Assembly: GCA_013619125.1 (NCBI GenBank)
Contig: JABXKS010000094.1
Location: forward strand, 1 to 64,000
Length of the DNA: 64,000 nucleotides
Source: Clostridiales bacterium
GTDB taxonomy: Bacteria; Bacillota; Clostridia; Tissierellales; GPF-1
Reading direction: 5' to 3'
In this document: in pieces, positions 29,160-39,513 of the stretch
How positions within the stretch are numbered: the stretch's first letter is position 1
Layout: the number at the start of each line of letters is the position of its first letter
Position numbers and translations under genes: made by a program
Notes under the pieces: generated by a model
Databases searched by the model: none
Seen by the model: the letters and a program-made list of their open reading frames with translations, nothing else
Told to the model about the DNA's origin: nothing

Positions 29160-29676
29160 AGAGGTATTATTGTCAGAAGAGGTATTGCAAAAAAGGATTC
29201 GTGAGCTGGGTGCGGCAATCACCAAGGATTATCCAGATGGAGATTTGGTTGTGATTTGCGTATTAAAGGGAGCTGTCCTTTTTATGAGTGATTTGGTGAA
29301 GGCGATTGATCGTCCCTTGGAAATGGATTTTATGGCAGTTTCCAGCTATGGCAATTCAACAGAGTCATCTGGAATTGTAAAAATTGTAAAAGATTTGAAT
29401 TCGAGTATTGAGGGTAGAAATGTATTGATCGTAGAAGATATTATTGACAGTGGTTTGACCTTGCAATATCTGCTTCGCATCCTGCAAGAACGCGAACCGG
29501 CGTCTCTAAAGGTTTGTGCGCTTTTGGAACGGGAAGGGCAAAAAACAGGTCAGACATTTGACTACACAGGATTTATTGTGCCGGATGGGTTCCTAGTGGG
29601 ATATGGATTGGATTTTGCTGAACTGTATCGAAATCTTCCTTATATTGGAATTCTAGATCCTTCGGTCTACGAATAA
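29143..29676 (+). CDS. hpt: Hypoxanthine phosphoribosyltransferase
   Basis: MKRDIKEVLLSEEVLQKRIRELGAAI...VLIVEDIIDSGLTLQYLL. Confidence 0.95.
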   Translation: MKRDIKEVLLSEEVLQKRIRELGAAITKDYPDGDLVVICVLKGAVLFMSDLVKAIDRPLEMDFMAVSSYGNSTESSGIVKIVKDLNSSIEGRNVLIVEDIIDSGLTLQYLLRILQEREPASLKVCALLEREGQKTGQTFDYTGFIVPDGFLVGYGLDFAELYRNLPYIGILDPSVYE

Positions 29677-29703
29677 ACATGGAATTTTCAGGAGGTGACG
29701 ACT

Positions 29704-31635
29704 ATGCCAAAGTATTTTCGAGGAGTTGGAATGTATTTGTTGGTCTTCTTGGTGATCATTTTGATCGCTTCAGCAACCAGCAATCAGTTAGAAGTAGCAG
29801 AGGAATTAAGTTATAACGCCTTACTAGAGAAAATTGAAGCGGGCGAGGTTGACGGAGATTTGGTGGCGGTAGGAGAAGAGGTTCAAGGAACCTTGGTCGA
29901 CGGAACCAACATAACGGCCAGCATCCCGGATTTTGACAAAGACTATTACGATTCATTGAATCTGGAAGGTAGCAATGTCAATTTAGTGGTACGGCAACCC
30001 CAGGGGGACCCTTTGTGGCTGACGATTCTTTCGCCACTCTTGATGATTGGGTTCTTTGCGTTGATTTGGTATTTCTGGATGCGCAAATCACAGGGGGGAA
30101 GTGGCGGAAGAAACGCTATGAATTTTGGAAAATCCAAGGCTCGCTTGGTCGAATCGGGTTCTACCCATGTAACGTTTACCGATGTCGCTGCTTTGGAAGA
30201 AGAGAAGGAAGAACTGGCGGAAATTGTTGATTTTCTTTCTCATCCAAAACGCTATATTCAACTGGGTGCGCGGATTCCAAAAGGAATTTTGATGGTGGGT
30301 CCTCCCGGAACAGGGAAAACCTATCTGTCGAAAGCGGTGGCCGGGGAAGCTGGCGTTCCGTTTTTCAGCATTAGTGGATCCGACTTTGTCGAGATGTTTG
30401 TCGGGGTGGGTGCCTCACGGGTGCGTGATCTCTTCGAACAAGCAAAGAAGAATTCGCCATGCATTATCTTTATTGATGAAATTGACGCGGTTGGACGTCG
30501 CAGAGGCGCTGGTCTTGGCGGTGGTCACGATGAACGCGAGCAAACATTGAATCAATTGTTGGTGGAAATGGATGGATTCGGTGTCAATGAAGGTGTGATC
30601 GTGATGGCAGCGACAAACCGTCCTGATATTTTAGACCCTGCAATCTTGCGTCCTGGACGCTTTGACCGTCAGGTGCACGTGGGCATTCCGGATATCAAGG
30701 GGCGAGAGGCGATCTTGAAGGTTCATACACGCAATAAACCGATGCACAAGGATGTCAATCTGAAAACCCTGGCAAAACGAACGATTGGCTTTACACCTGC
30801 TGATTTGGAAAATCTGTTGAATGAAGCGGCGCTTCTAGCAGCCCGGGAAAACTTGAAAGAGATTCCCATGCGAGTTGCAGAGGAAGCCATTACCAAGGTT
30901 ATTGCCGGACCAGAGAAAAAGAGTCATGTTCGATCCGAGGAAGAAAACCGATTGGTTGCCTTTCATGAGGCGGGTCATGCGGTTGTCAGCCAGTACTTGT
31001 CTCATGTCGACAAGGTGCATATGGTTACGATTATGCCGCGGGGAAGCGCAGGTGGATTCACCATGCATTTGCCAGAACAGGACAAGCGCTTTATTTCGAA
31101 GCGAGATATGGAAGAGCAATTGGTGGTCTTGTTGGGCGGCCGTGTTGCGGAAGAATTGATCCTTGATGATATCTCTACGGGGGCTTCCAATGACATTGAG
31201 CGCGTAACTGCTACCGCCAGATCCATGGTAACCCATTATGGAATGAATGATGTAATGGGTCCGATGACCTATGGAAAAGAAACCAATGAAGTCTTTTTGG
31301 GGCGCGATATTGCGAGGTCCAAAGATTACAGTGATGAAACAGCTACCAAGATCGACAATGAGATGCGTCAGATTGTGGATGCAGCCTATCGCACATGTCG
31401 TCAATTGCTGACGGACCATATGGACAAGTTGCTTAAAGTTGCAGAATTGCTTCTGGAGAAGGAAACCATTACAGCAGACGAATTCAGCTCGGTTTTCAAC
31501 GAAGGGGAATCTCTGCCGGCGGCAAGTGTTAGCGAAGTAAAAACAGAGAAAGAAGAGTCGGAAGGTAACGGCTCTAATCAAGCTCCAATCGGAGATCCAG
31601 CGTTTACAAGTGCTATGGAAACCGAGGGAGAATAG
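29704..31635 (+). CDS. ftsH: ATP-dependent zinc metalloprotease FtsH
   Basis: [51 protein letters not shown]. Confidence 0.97.
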   Translation: MPKYFRGVGMYLLVFLVIILIASATSNQLEVAEELSYNALLEKIEAGEVDGDLVAVGEEVQGTLVDGTNITASIPDFDKDYYDSLNLEGSNVNLVVRQPQGDPLWLTILSPLLMIGFFALIWYFWMRKSQGGSGGRNAMNFGKSKARLVESGSTHVTFTDVAALEEEKEELAEIVDFLSHPKRYIQLGARIPKGILMVGPPGTGKTYLSKAVAGEAGVPFFSISGSDFVEMFVGVGASRVRDLFEQAKKNSPCIIFIDEIDAVGRRRGAGLGGGHDEREQTLNQLLVEMDGFGVNEGVIVMAATNRPDILDPAILRPGRFDRQVHVGIPDIKGREAILKVHTRNKPMHKDVNLKTLAKRTIGFTPADLENLLNEAALLAARENLKEIPMRVAEEAITKVIAGPEKKSHVRSEEENRLVAFHEAGHAVVSQYLSHVDKVHMVTIMPRGSAGGFTMHLPEQDKRFISKRDMEEQLVVLLGGRVAEELILDDISTGASNDIERVTATARSMVTHYGMNDVMGPMTYGKETNEVFLGRDIARSKDYSDETATKIDNEMRQIVDAAYRTCRQLLTDHMDKLLKVAELLLEKETITADEFSSVFNEGESLPAASVSEVKTEKEESEGNGSNQAPIGDPAFTSAMETEGE

Positions 31636-31646
31636 AATTTTTGAAG

Positions 31647-31676
31647 CACCCTAGGCGAGAGCCTGGGGTGTTTTCT
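31647..31676 (+). terminator. Rho-independent terminator
   Basis: CACCCTAGGC-gaga-GCCTGGGGTG + TTTTC. Confidence 0.8.
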
Positions 31677-31802
31677 TGCAATTATTCATTCATAAATTAT
31701 GATGATTTCGTAAAAACTTTTAAAACTTGCAATAAAACTTGCATATGACATCGTTTTCTTGTAGGCTAGAGGGGAATATCGCATTGAAGCGGGAGGAAGA
31801 GA

Positions 31803-33473
31803 ATGGAGAATTGGAAGAAACACTTGCAAGTGGAACGGGAACACTGGGAGCAAACAACCGTGAAAAAAGTAACGGATCGCTTTCCAGAGCGTAAAGAGAC
31901 CTTTCTAACCGGCTCCAGAGAGCCGGTGGAACGACTTTATACGCCAGCGGAGGGAGACGATCATTATCTGGAAGAGATCGGTTTTCCGGGTCAATATCCC
32001 TTTACTCGCGGGGTGCAACCAACCATGTATCGCGGCCGATTATGGACCATGCGCATGTATGCCGGTTTTGCGACGGCTGAGGAATCAAACGCAAGGTACA
32101 AGTACCTTGTTTCCCAAGGCTCTTCAGGGTTGTCGGTCGCCTTTGACCTTCCAACGCAGATTGGATACGATTCCGATCATGCATTGGCTGCCGGTGAAGT
32201 AGGCAAGGTGGGGGTAGCCATTGATTCCCTCGCGGATATGGAACGCCTTTTTGAGGGGATTCCTTTGGACCGCGTCAGTACGTCCATGACGATCAACGCC
32301 CCAGCGGCAGTCTTATTGGCGATGTATATCGCGGTGGCGGAAAAGCAAGGTGTTTCAGCCGATCAATTGAGAGGAACCATTCAAAATGACATCTTGAAGG
32401 AATATATCGCGCGGGGCACGTATATCTACCCGACGAAACCTTCCATGCGATTGATCACAGATATTTTTGCATATTGCTCGAAAGAGGTACCCCAATGGAA
32501 TACCATCAGCATCTCGGGTTATCATATTCGCGAAGCAGGATCGACGGCAGCGCAAGAGGTAGGCTTTACCTTGGCCGATGGAATCGCTTACGTCGAAGCA
32601 GCGCTTCAAGCGGGATTGGATATCGATGAATTTGGACCAAGGCTATCCTTTTTCTTTAACGCCCATAATGATCTTTTGGAAGAGGTTTCAAAATATCGTG
32701 CGGCGAGACGCATGTGGGCCAAGATCATGAAAGAACGATTCGGTGCAAAGAATCCGAAATCCATGATGATGAAATTCCATACGCAAACCGGGGGTTCGAC
32801 CCTGACGGCGCAGCAGCCGGATAATAATATCGTACGGGTGACGATTCAAACCCTGGCGGCAATTCTGGGAGGCACCCAGAGTCTGCATACCAATTCCCGG
32901 GATGAAGCCTTGGCGCTTCCAACAGAGGATTCGGTGCGCATTGCTCTTAGAACGCAGCAAATTGTAGCCCATGAAAGTGGTGTGACGCAGACTGTCGATC
33001 CGTTGGCGGGCTCTTACTATATCGAATCAAAGACCAATCAAATTGAAGAAGAAGCTCTTGCCCTGATCGAAAAGATTGATGAGCTGGGCGGAGCGCCGAA
33101 AGCCATTGACATTGGCTTTATTCAACAAGCCATTTCTGATTCCGCTTATGCGGCGCAAAAGGATATTGAATCAGGCGAGCAGGTTGTGGTGGGCGTCAAT
33201 CAGTATCAGATGGATGAAGAAGCGCCGAAGGATCTGCTTCGGGTTGATCCTGTGGTTGAGAAGCGCCAAGTTGATGCCCTTCATATCATGAAAGGCGGGC
33301 GTGACCAGGCCATGGTGGAAGCTGCGCTGGCGGAACTGAAAATAGTTTGTCAGGGAACGGAAAACACCATGCCTGCCATCTTGAAGGCAGTTTATAGCTA
33401 TGCAACCCTAGGGGAAATTTGTGATGTGATGCGTGACGTGTTCGGCGAGTACGAGCAACACGTGCGCTTGTAG
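31803..33473 (+). CDS. Methylmalonyl-CoA mutase large (catalytic) subunit
   Basis: [61 protein letters not shown]; equivalents of P. shermanii Y89 and R207 are conserved. Confidence 0.95.
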   Translation: MENWKKHLQVEREHWEQTTVKKVTDRFPERKETFLTGSREPVERLYTPAEGDDHYLEEIGFPGQYPFTRGVQPTMYRGRLWTMRMYAGFATAEESNARYKYLVSQGSSGLSVAFDLPTQIGYDSDHALAAGEVGKVGVAIDSLADMERLFEGIPLDRVSTSMTINAPAAVLLAMYIAVAEKQGVSADQLRGTIQNDILKEYIARGTYIYPTKPSMRLITDIFAYCSKEVPQWNTISISGYHIREAGSTAAQEVGFTLADGIAYVEAALQAGLDIDEFGPRLSFFFNAHNDLLEEVSKYRAARRMWAKIMKERFGAKNPKSMMMKFHTQTGGSTLTAQQPDNNIVRVTIQTLAAILGGTQSLHTNSRDEALALPTEDSVRIALRTQQIVAHESGVTQTVDPLAGSYYIESKTNQIEEEALALIEKIDELGGAPKAIDIGFIQQAISDSAYAAQKDIESGEQVVVGVNQYQMDEEAPKDLLRVDPVVEKRQVDALHIMKGGRDQAMVEAALAELKIVCQGTENTMPAILKAVYSYATLGEICDVMRDVFGEYEQHVRL

Positions 33474-33483
33474 GAGGAGCAGA

Positions 33484-33888
33484 ATGAGACCGATACGAGT
33501 ATTAGTAGCAAAACCGGGACTGGACGGCCATGACCGGGGGGCGAAGATTATTGCTAGAGCCCTGAGAGACGCGGGAATGGAAGTGATATATACAGGACTT
33601 CGACAGACGCCGGAACAGATTGTTCGCGCGGCTGTGGATGAAGATGTCGATGTCGTGGCGATGAGCATCCTTTCAGGCGCTCACAATCATCTTCTGCCTC
33701 AGGTGGCGAAGGGAATGAAAGCTGAGGGAATCGAGGATGTATTGATTGTGGGCGGCGGTGTTATTCCGGATATGGATATCCCGAATTTGAAGATCCAGGG
33801 GATTGAAGCGGTGTTTACACCGGGCACGACAACAGAAACCGTGGTTTCCTATATTCGCATGAATCTGAAGCGGGATTTGGCGGAATGA
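33484..33888 (+). CDS. Methylmalonyl-CoA mutase small (cobalamin-binding) subunit
   Basis: [43 protein letters not shown] (DxHxxG). Confidence 0.95.
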   Translation: MRPIRVLVAKPGLDGHDRGAKIIARALRDAGMEVIYTGLRQTPEQIVRAAVDEDVDVVAMSILSGAHNHLLPQVAKGMKAEGIEDVLIVGGGVIPDMDIPNLKIQGIEAVFTPGTTTETVVSYIRMNLKRDLAE

Positions 33889-34844
33889 AGGCAGTTGAAG
33901 CGATGCTTCAAGGGAGCAGGCGAGATTGCGCGCGGCTGATCACCCAGGTGGAAAATGAGCATCCAAAGGCCAAAGAAATTTTAAAAGAGATTTATCCCTA
34001 TACAGGGAAAGCCCATGTGGTTGGCATAACGGGTCCGCCAGGCGGTGGAAAGAGTACCCTGACAACTCGGTTGGCAGAAGCCTTTCGCGCGCAGAACAAG
34101 CGCGTAGGGATTATTGCGGTCGATCCTACCAGTCCCTTTACCGGGGGCGCGATCCTCGGAGATCGAATTCGCATGAAAAGCCTCTTTGAAGACGAAGGCG
34201 TTTTTATCCGAAGCATGGGAACACGGGGGCATTTGGGCGGCTTGTCGAAGACAACAGCCGGCGTGATTCAGATTCTGGACGCCTTCGGCTGCGACGTGAT
34301 CTTTGTGGAGACTGTTGGGGTTGGGCAATCGGAGGTTGAGATCGTTCGGAACGCGGATACGGTTTTAATGGTGCTGGTGCCGGGCCTTGGAGACGATATT
34401 CAGGCGATCAAGGCGGGAGTCATGGAGATTGGCGATCTGTTTATTATCAATAAGTTTGATTTGGACGGAGCGATTCGAGCAAAAACAGAGATTGAAATGA
34501 TGCTTGCCATGGATCAGCGCCGAAAGACGATTCCCTTGGTATATCCTGTAACGGCCAGCATGGCTGGGAGCAACCGCGCCGAAGGGATTGAATCGGTGGT
34601 GGAAGGGATACGCAAACATCGAGAGGATAGTGTGGAAAACGGACAGTGGGAAGCGCGAAGAAAAGAACAGGCTCGTAATGAGATTCTTTATTTTATGCGG
34701 GGTGAACTGGAAGCGATCTTGAAAGCGGAACTAAAGCGATGGGAATTAAAATCGGTTTATCAACGGAATCAATCGCCGCGGGAACGGGGCGAAGAAATTT
34801 TACAGGCATGGATCAAAGGGGGACATCATGGCAAGAAAGATTGA
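33885..34844 (+). CDS. meaB: Methylmalonyl-CoA mutase-associated GTPase MeaB
   Basis: [70 protein letters not shown]. Confidence 0.95.
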   Translation: MKAVEAMLQGSRRDCARLITQVENEHPKAKEILKEIYPYTGKAHVVGITGPPGGGKSTLTTRLAEAFRAQNKRVGIIAVDPTSPFTGGAILGDRIRMKSLFEDEGVFIRSMGTRGHLGGLSKTTAGVIQILDAFGCDVIFVETVGVGQSEVEIVRNADTVLMVLVPGLGDDIQAIKAGVMEIGDLFIINKFDLDGAIRAKTEIEMMLAMDQRRKTIPLVYPVTASMAGSNRAEGIESVVEGIRKHREDSVENGQWEARRKEQARNEILYFMRGELEAILKAELKRWELKSVYQRNQSPRERGEEILQAWIKGGHHGKKD

Positions 34845-35229
34845 TCATATCGGCATTGCAGTGAAAAACTTAGAGGAATCATTAAAATTTTATCAAGAAA
34901 CATTGGGTCTGGACCTTACAGGTATTGAAGTCGTGGAAGAGCAGAAAGTACGCGTCGCCTTTTTACCGATTGGTGATACGGAGATCGAGCTTTTGGAATC
35001 AACGGATCCGGAAGGCCCCATTGCTCGGCATATTGAAAAGCGAGGCCAAGGGGTGCAACATTTGGCGGTACGTGTTGAGAATATCGAAGCAGCCATTGCC
35101 GAGATGAAGGAAAAGGGCATTCGCATGATTGATGAAGTGCCGCGTTACGGCGCGGGCGGCGCGAAAATTGCTTTTTGTCATCCGAAAAGCACGGGCGGCG
35201 TTTTGATTGAATTGACGGAACGAGAATAG
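34828..35229 (+). CDS. mce: Methylmalonyl-CoA epimerase
   Basis: [29 protein letters not shown]...GQGVQHLAVRVENIEAAI. Confidence 0.95.
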   Translation: MARKIDHIGIAVKNLEESLKFYQETLGLDLTGIEVVEEQKVRVAFLPIGDTEIELLESTDPEGPIARHIEKRGQGVQHLAVRVENIEAAIAEMKEKGIRMIDEVPRYGAGGAKIAFCHPKSTGGVLIELTERE

Positions 35230-35238
35230 GGGAAGACG

Positions 35239-36783
35239 ATGACAAAATCCATGTTAGAGCGATATCGAGAAGAACGGGAACAAGTAGAACTTGGAGGCGG
35301 CGTAAAACGGACTGAAAAACAGCATGCCCAGGGAAAATTGACAGCACGCGAGCGGATTGCCTATCTGTTGGATGAGGGCAGCTTTATTGAATTGAACGCC
35401 TTTGTGAAACATCGCTGCACAAACTTCGGCATGGAGTCGAAGCAAGCGCCAGGGGAAGGCGTTGTGACCGGTTACGGCACCATAGATGGCCGGCTCATTT
35501 ACGTATTTGCGCAAGATTTTACCGTGTTTGGCGGTTCCTTAGGAGAAATGCATGCCAAACGGATTGTGAATATCCAGGAACTCGCCATGAAAATGGGTGC
35601 TCCTTTGATCGGATTGAACGATTCGGGTGGAGCAAGGATTCAAGAGGGGGTTGACGCCCTTTCCGGATACGGCGAGATTTTTTACAACAATACCATTGCC
35701 AGCGGCGTGATTCCGCAGATCTCTGTGATTATGGGACCATGTGCCGGAGGAGCGGTCTATTCGCCAGCATTAACGGACTTTATCTTTATGGTGGATCGAT
35801 CCTCGAAGATGTTTATCACCGGTCCTCAGGTTATCAAAACTGTGACAGGAGAAACCGTAAGCGCTGAAGAGCTTGGCGGCGCCATGAGCCATAATGAGAA
35901 GAGTGGAGTCGCGCATTTTATTGCAAACAGCGATGAGGAGACCTTGGATCAGGTGAAGCGCCTGCTTTCTTATTTGCCGTCGAATCACACGGAAAAACCG
36001 CCTTGTACCGATGGATTTAGCATCAATCAATTCCATCCAAAATTGAATGAACAGATGCCAGAAAATCCAAATAAGCCTTATGATGTGAAAACCATTATTG
36101 AAACCGTTGCGGATCATGATAGCTTTATGGAAGTACAGCCCTATTTCGCGAAGAATATCGTAACAGGGTTTGTTCGTATTGGCGGAATGGTAGCCGGAGT
36201 GGTGGCCAATCAACCCAAACATCTGGCGGGTACCTTGGATATCGACGCCTCAGACAAGGCGGCTCGATTTATCCGGTTCTGTGATGCCTTTCAGATTCCT
36301 TTGGTGACTTTTATTGATGTGCCTGGATTCCTTCCAGGGGTTCAACAGGAGTACGGCGGGATTATCCGCCATGGAGCGAAGCTTTTGTATGCCTACAGCG
36401 AGGCAACGGTGCCAAAGATTTCGGTCATTATGAGAAAAGCCTATGGCGGAAGTTACGTAGCCATGAGCAGCAAGTCTTTGGGCGCGGATTTGGTATTGGC
36501 ATGGCCCAATGCTGAGATTGCCGTGATGGGACCTGCGGGTGCTGCGAATATTATCTTTAGAAAAGAGATTGAAGCGGCGGATCATCCTGGAACCGTTCGG
36601 CAAGAAAAGGTCGAGTTGTATCGTGAGACCGTTGCAAATCCCTATGTGGCGGCGCAGCGCGGGATGGTGGATGATATTATTGAACCGCAATATACAAGAC
36701 AGCGTTTAATCAGTGCCTTGGATATGCTTGAGACAAAACGAGAAAAACTTCCGGCGAAGAAGCACGGAAACTGCCCACTTTAG
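35239..36783 (+). CDS. mmdA: Methylmalonyl-CoA decarboxylase alpha / carboxyltransferase subunit
   Basis: KQHAQGKLTARERIAYLLDEGSFIEL, GLNDSGGARIQEGVDALSGYGEIF, FIDVPGFLPGVQQEYGGIIRHGAKLLYAYSEATVPK. Confidence 0.94.
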   Translation: MTKSMLERYREEREQVELGGGVKRTEKQHAQGKLTARERIAYLLDEGSFIELNAFVKHRCTNFGMESKQAPGEGVVTGYGTIDGRLIYVFAQDFTVFGGSLGEMHAKRIVNIQELAMKMGAPLIGLNDSGGARIQEGVDALSGYGEIFYNNTIASGVIPQISVIMGPCAGGAVYSPALTDFIFMVDRSSKMFITGPQVIKTVTGETVSAEELGGAMSHNEKSGVAHFIANSDEETLDQVKRLLSYLPSNHTEKPPCTDGFSINQFHPKLNEQMPENPNKPYDVKTIIETVADHDSFMEVQPYFAKNIVTGFVRIGGMVAGVVANQPKHLAGTLDIDASDKAARFIRFCDAFQIPLVTFIDVPGFLPGVQQEYGGIIRHGAKLLYAYSEATVPKISVIMRKAYGGSYVAMSSKSLGADLVLAWPNAEIAVMGPAGAANIIFRKEIEAADHPGTVRQEKVELYRETVANPYVAAQRGMVDDIIEPQYTRQRLISALDMLETKREKLPAKKHGNCPL

Positions 36784-36792
36784 GAGGAAAGC

Positions 36793-37125
36793 ATGTTTGG
36801 AGAACATATTAGCATAAGCCAAGCCTTGTTTGTCACCCTCTTGAGCATGGGAACGGTTTTTGTGGTTTTGGCAGTGATTGCGTTCTTGTTGGGGTATTTC
36901 GAACACCTTTTTTCGGATCGAAAGCAGGAAGAGAAACCAACGAGTGCCGTGCAAGAAACATTTCCTGCTGAAGCAGTGGAACCGGAAGGCGATGATCCTG
37001 CATTGATTGCCGTGATTACAGCGGCGATACTTGCAAGTCAGACCGCTTCCTATCCAATTCGGATCCGTAAGATCCGACGTGTGGGAGAGACGCAAACCAT
37101 GTGGCAAAACGAAGAGAGCAAATAG
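36793..37125 (+). CDS. OadG/MmdD-type small membrane subunit of Na+-pumping decarboxylase
   Basis: Single TM and C-terminal ALIAVITAAILAS...IRIRKIRR; position in cluster. Confidence 0.82.
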   Translation: MFGEHISISQALFVTLLSMGTVFVVLAVIAFLLGYFEHLFSDRKQEEKPTSAVQETFPAEAVEPEGDDPALIAVITAAILASQTASYPIRIRKIRRVGETQTMWQNEESK

Positions 37126-37135
37126 GAGGAGTCCG

Positions 37136-37546
37136 ATGAAACAATATCGAATTACAGTCAATGGAGTGAGTTACGACGTAGAGGTTGAAGAGGTTGTCGG
37201 GGGACAATTATCGCGACCAATAGAACAACCTGTGGCAAGAAAATCCGTGGAACAGCCGGCAGTGCGTAGACCGGTAGTCCAGCCCGTTCAGGCTGCTCCA
37301 AACCGCGTTTCCACGCCTCGCCCGCAAGGGGGAGTAAATTCCATCAAGGCGCCAATGCCAGGAACAATTTTGAAGGTGATGGTGGTGGAAAATCAACAGG
37401 TGAAGCGCGGGGAAGTCTTGTGCATTCTGGAAGCAATGAAGATGGAGAATGAAATTGTGGCGCCAAATGATGGGGTGGTGAGCCACATTTATATCAAAGA
37501 CCAACAAAATGTGCAGCTTGATGCGCCTTTGTTGGATTTGGAGTAG
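37136..37546 (+). CDS. mmdC: Biotin carrier subunit
   Basis: VNSIKAPMPGTILKVMVVENQQVKRGEVLCILEAMKMENEIVAP. Confidence 0.95.
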   Translation: MKQYRITVNGVSYDVEVEEVVGGQLSRPIEQPVARKSVEQPAVRRPVVQPVQAAPNRVSTPRPQGGVNSIKAPMPGTILKVMVVENQQVKRGEVLCILEAMKMENEIVAPNDGVVSHIYIKDQQNVQLDAPLLDLE

Positions 37547-37555
37547 GTGATTTAA

Positions 37556-38692
37556 ATGGGCGGAATCATGGAAGCGTTCTGGAAAAGCACGGGTTTTTAT
37601 CAATTGGACCTTGGCAGCATCTTTATGTTGGGTCTGGCGTGTTGGTTTCTCTATTTGGGCATTCGAAAGGGATATGAACCCTATCTAATGATCCCCATCG
37701 CTTTTGGCATGTTGCTGGTCAATCTACCAGGAGCCAATCTGATGGAGGAAGGGAATCTTTTACATTATTTATACTATGGCACCAAATTGGGTATTTATCC
37801 GCCATTGATCTTCTTATGCGTGGGTGCTAGCACCGATTTTGGTCCCTTGATTGCCAATCCTAAAAGCATTCTATTGGGAGCGGCAGCGCAATTCGGAATA
37901 TTTTTTGCCTTTATCGGAGCCATTCTCTTGAGCGGTTTGGGTGTGGAGGCTTTGAAATTTTCGGCACAAGCAGCGGCGGCAATCGGAATCATCGGTGGAG
38001 CCGACGGTCCGACGGCCATTTATTTGACGAGCAAATTGGCACCGGACCTCTTGGGACCTATTGCCTTGGCAGCCTATTCCTATATGGCTCTCGTGCCGAT
38101 TATTCAACCGCCGATTATTCGCGCCCTCACAACAAAAGAGGAGCGACAGGTGAAGATGGAACAGTTGCGTCCGGTTTCTCAGCGGGAGAAGATTATTTTT
38201 CCAATCTTCGTTACCCTTTTTACGGTGCTCTTGTTACCGTCCGCCGCTCCCTTGATCGGAATGCTGATGCTGGGCAATTTGATGAAGGAATCGAATCGTG
38301 TACCCCTCTTGGTGGATGGGGCGACCAAAGCCTTGATGCCGGTGGTGACCATTCTTTTGGGGGTAACAGTTGGTGCGAAGGCCAGTGCGGAAGTCTTTTT
38401 GGATGTGAAAACCCTGGCGATTATCGTGCTGGGACTTATGGCCTTTTCCGTTGGAACGGCAGCGGGGGTAATCTTTGGAAAGATCATGTACAAAACTTCC
38501 GGAGGGAAGGTGAACCCGATGATTGGCGCGGCTGGCGTATCTGCTGTACCGATGGCAGCGCGGGTGGTACAAAAAGTGGGACAGGAAGAGAATCCTTCCA
38601 ATTTCTTGTTGATGCATGCCATGGGTCCGAATGTGGCGGGTGTCATTGGATCGGCTGTTGCGGCTGGCATTCTCTTGAATCTTTTCTCCTAA
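37556..38692 (+). CDS. mmdB: Sodium ion-translocating decarboxylase beta subunit
   Basis: GAILLSGLGVEALKFSAQAAAAIGIIGGADGPTAIYLTSKLAP; AAGVSAVPMAARVVQ. Confidence 0.95.
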   Translation: MGGIMEAFWKSTGFYQLDLGSIFMLGLACWFLYLGIRKGYEPYLMIPIAFGMLLVNLPGANLMEEGNLLHYLYYGTKLGIYPPLIFLCVGASTDFGPLIANPKSILLGAAAQFGIFFAFIGAILLSGLGVEALKFSAQAAAAIGIIGGADGPTAIYLTSKLAPDLLGPIALAAYSYMALVPIIQPPIIRALTTKEERQVKMEQLRPVSQREKIIFPIFVTLFTVLLLPSAAPLIGMLMLGNLMKESNRVPLLVDGATKALMPVVTILLGVTVGAKASAEVFLDVKTLAIIVLGLMAFSVGTAAGVIFGKIMYKTSGGKVNPMIGAAGVSAVPMAARVVQKVGQEENPSNFLLMHAMGPNVAGVIGSAVAAGILLNLFS

Positions 38693-38731
38693 TCGTTCAA
38701 ATGGTATAATGAGGAACGAAAGGAGCACGAC

Positions 38732-39445
38732 ATGAGAAAATTTGACCTAAAACAACCGATCCATCGAATTGGACAGTCCGTGGTATACTACGACTCGCTG
38801 GATTCCATGGTGGATAAGTGCCGATCGATGCAAGGCGTGAAAGGGATTGATGGAACCGTGATCTTTGCCAATCGCATTCGCATCAACGAGGGCGATATCA
38901 GCGACCCCACGTGCAGTTTTGGCGTAATTGTCAAGCCGGATACGCTTCCTTTCAAAGAAAGAGCGGAGGTGGAACCCGTGATGATGGGTGCCTTTGCATC
39001 TGTATTGGAGGCGTTTCAAGCGAGTTTTCGCTGGCCGTCTTCTTTTGTGCGCGATGGTGTTGTCTTTGGACAGGCGAGGTGTGTGGCGCAAAAGATTAAA
39101 GAGCGGTGGGTGTATATTATCTTCTCAGCGCAGTTTGACTTTGGGGAAGGCTGGTCGATCGAGGAACAGGAAGCTTTTTTGCAGGCAAGTATTTCCGCCC
39201 TGGACCAAATGGATCGTAGGATACGGGAATCGGAAGATACAGAGTATTTGGCGGACTATCGAAGGGCGAGCAATTTGATGGAGCAAAGGCTGAAAATCAG
39301 TCTTCCGGATCGGGAGATTGAGGGGATTGTGCAGGAGATTACCGCGCATGGCGATTTGATCGTCAAACAGAATCGGGGTCGTGCAATTCGCGTTCCAAGC
39401 AAAAAAATCAAGACGATCCAATATCTTGACGTTGCAAGCCAGTGA
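38732..39445 (+). CDS. Biotin-protein-ligase-fold protein lacking catalytic motifs (pseudo-BPL), 237 aa
   Basis: YYDSLDSM / GTVIFANRIRINEGD / FRWPSSFVRDGVVFG / EIEGIVQEITAHGDLIVKQNRGRAIRVPSKKI align by eye with BirA DSTN / GRGRRGR / WPNDLYLQDRKLAG / C-terminal SH3-like domain. Confidence 0.6.
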   Translation: MRKFDLKQPIHRIGQSVVYYDSLDSMVDKCRSMQGVKGIDGTVIFANRIRINEGDISDPTCSFGVIVKPDTLPFKERAEVEPVMMGAFASVLEAFQASFRWPSSFVRDGVVFGQARCVAQKIKERWVYIIFSAQFDFGEGWSIEEQEAFLQASISALDQMDRRIRESEDTEYLADYRRASNLMEQRLKISLPDREIEGIVQEITAHGDLIVKQNRGRAIRVPSKKIKTIQYLDVASQ

Positions 39446-39462
39446 AAATCCTCATATAATAA

Positions 39463-39511
39463 GAGCGATAACCAATGGGAGCGTAAGCCCTGAATGGTTG
39501 TCGCTTTTTTA
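39463..39511 (+). terminator. Rho-independent terminator
   Basis: AGCGATAACCA...TGGTTGTCGCT + T run. Confidence 0.75.
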
Positions 39512-39513
39512 TC

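Noticed and set aside
30835-31581. Long antisense ORF (248 aa) inside ftsH
   Set aside because: Sequence is the complement of a clearly conserved FtsH domain; no RBS and no recognisable family.
31803-33473. Isobutyryl- or 2-hydroxyisobutyryl-CoA mutase assignment for the split mutase
   Set aside because: Arg at the R207-equivalent and Tyr at the Y89-equivalent are kept, and the genes are adjacent to epimerase and methylmalonyl-CoA decarboxylase.
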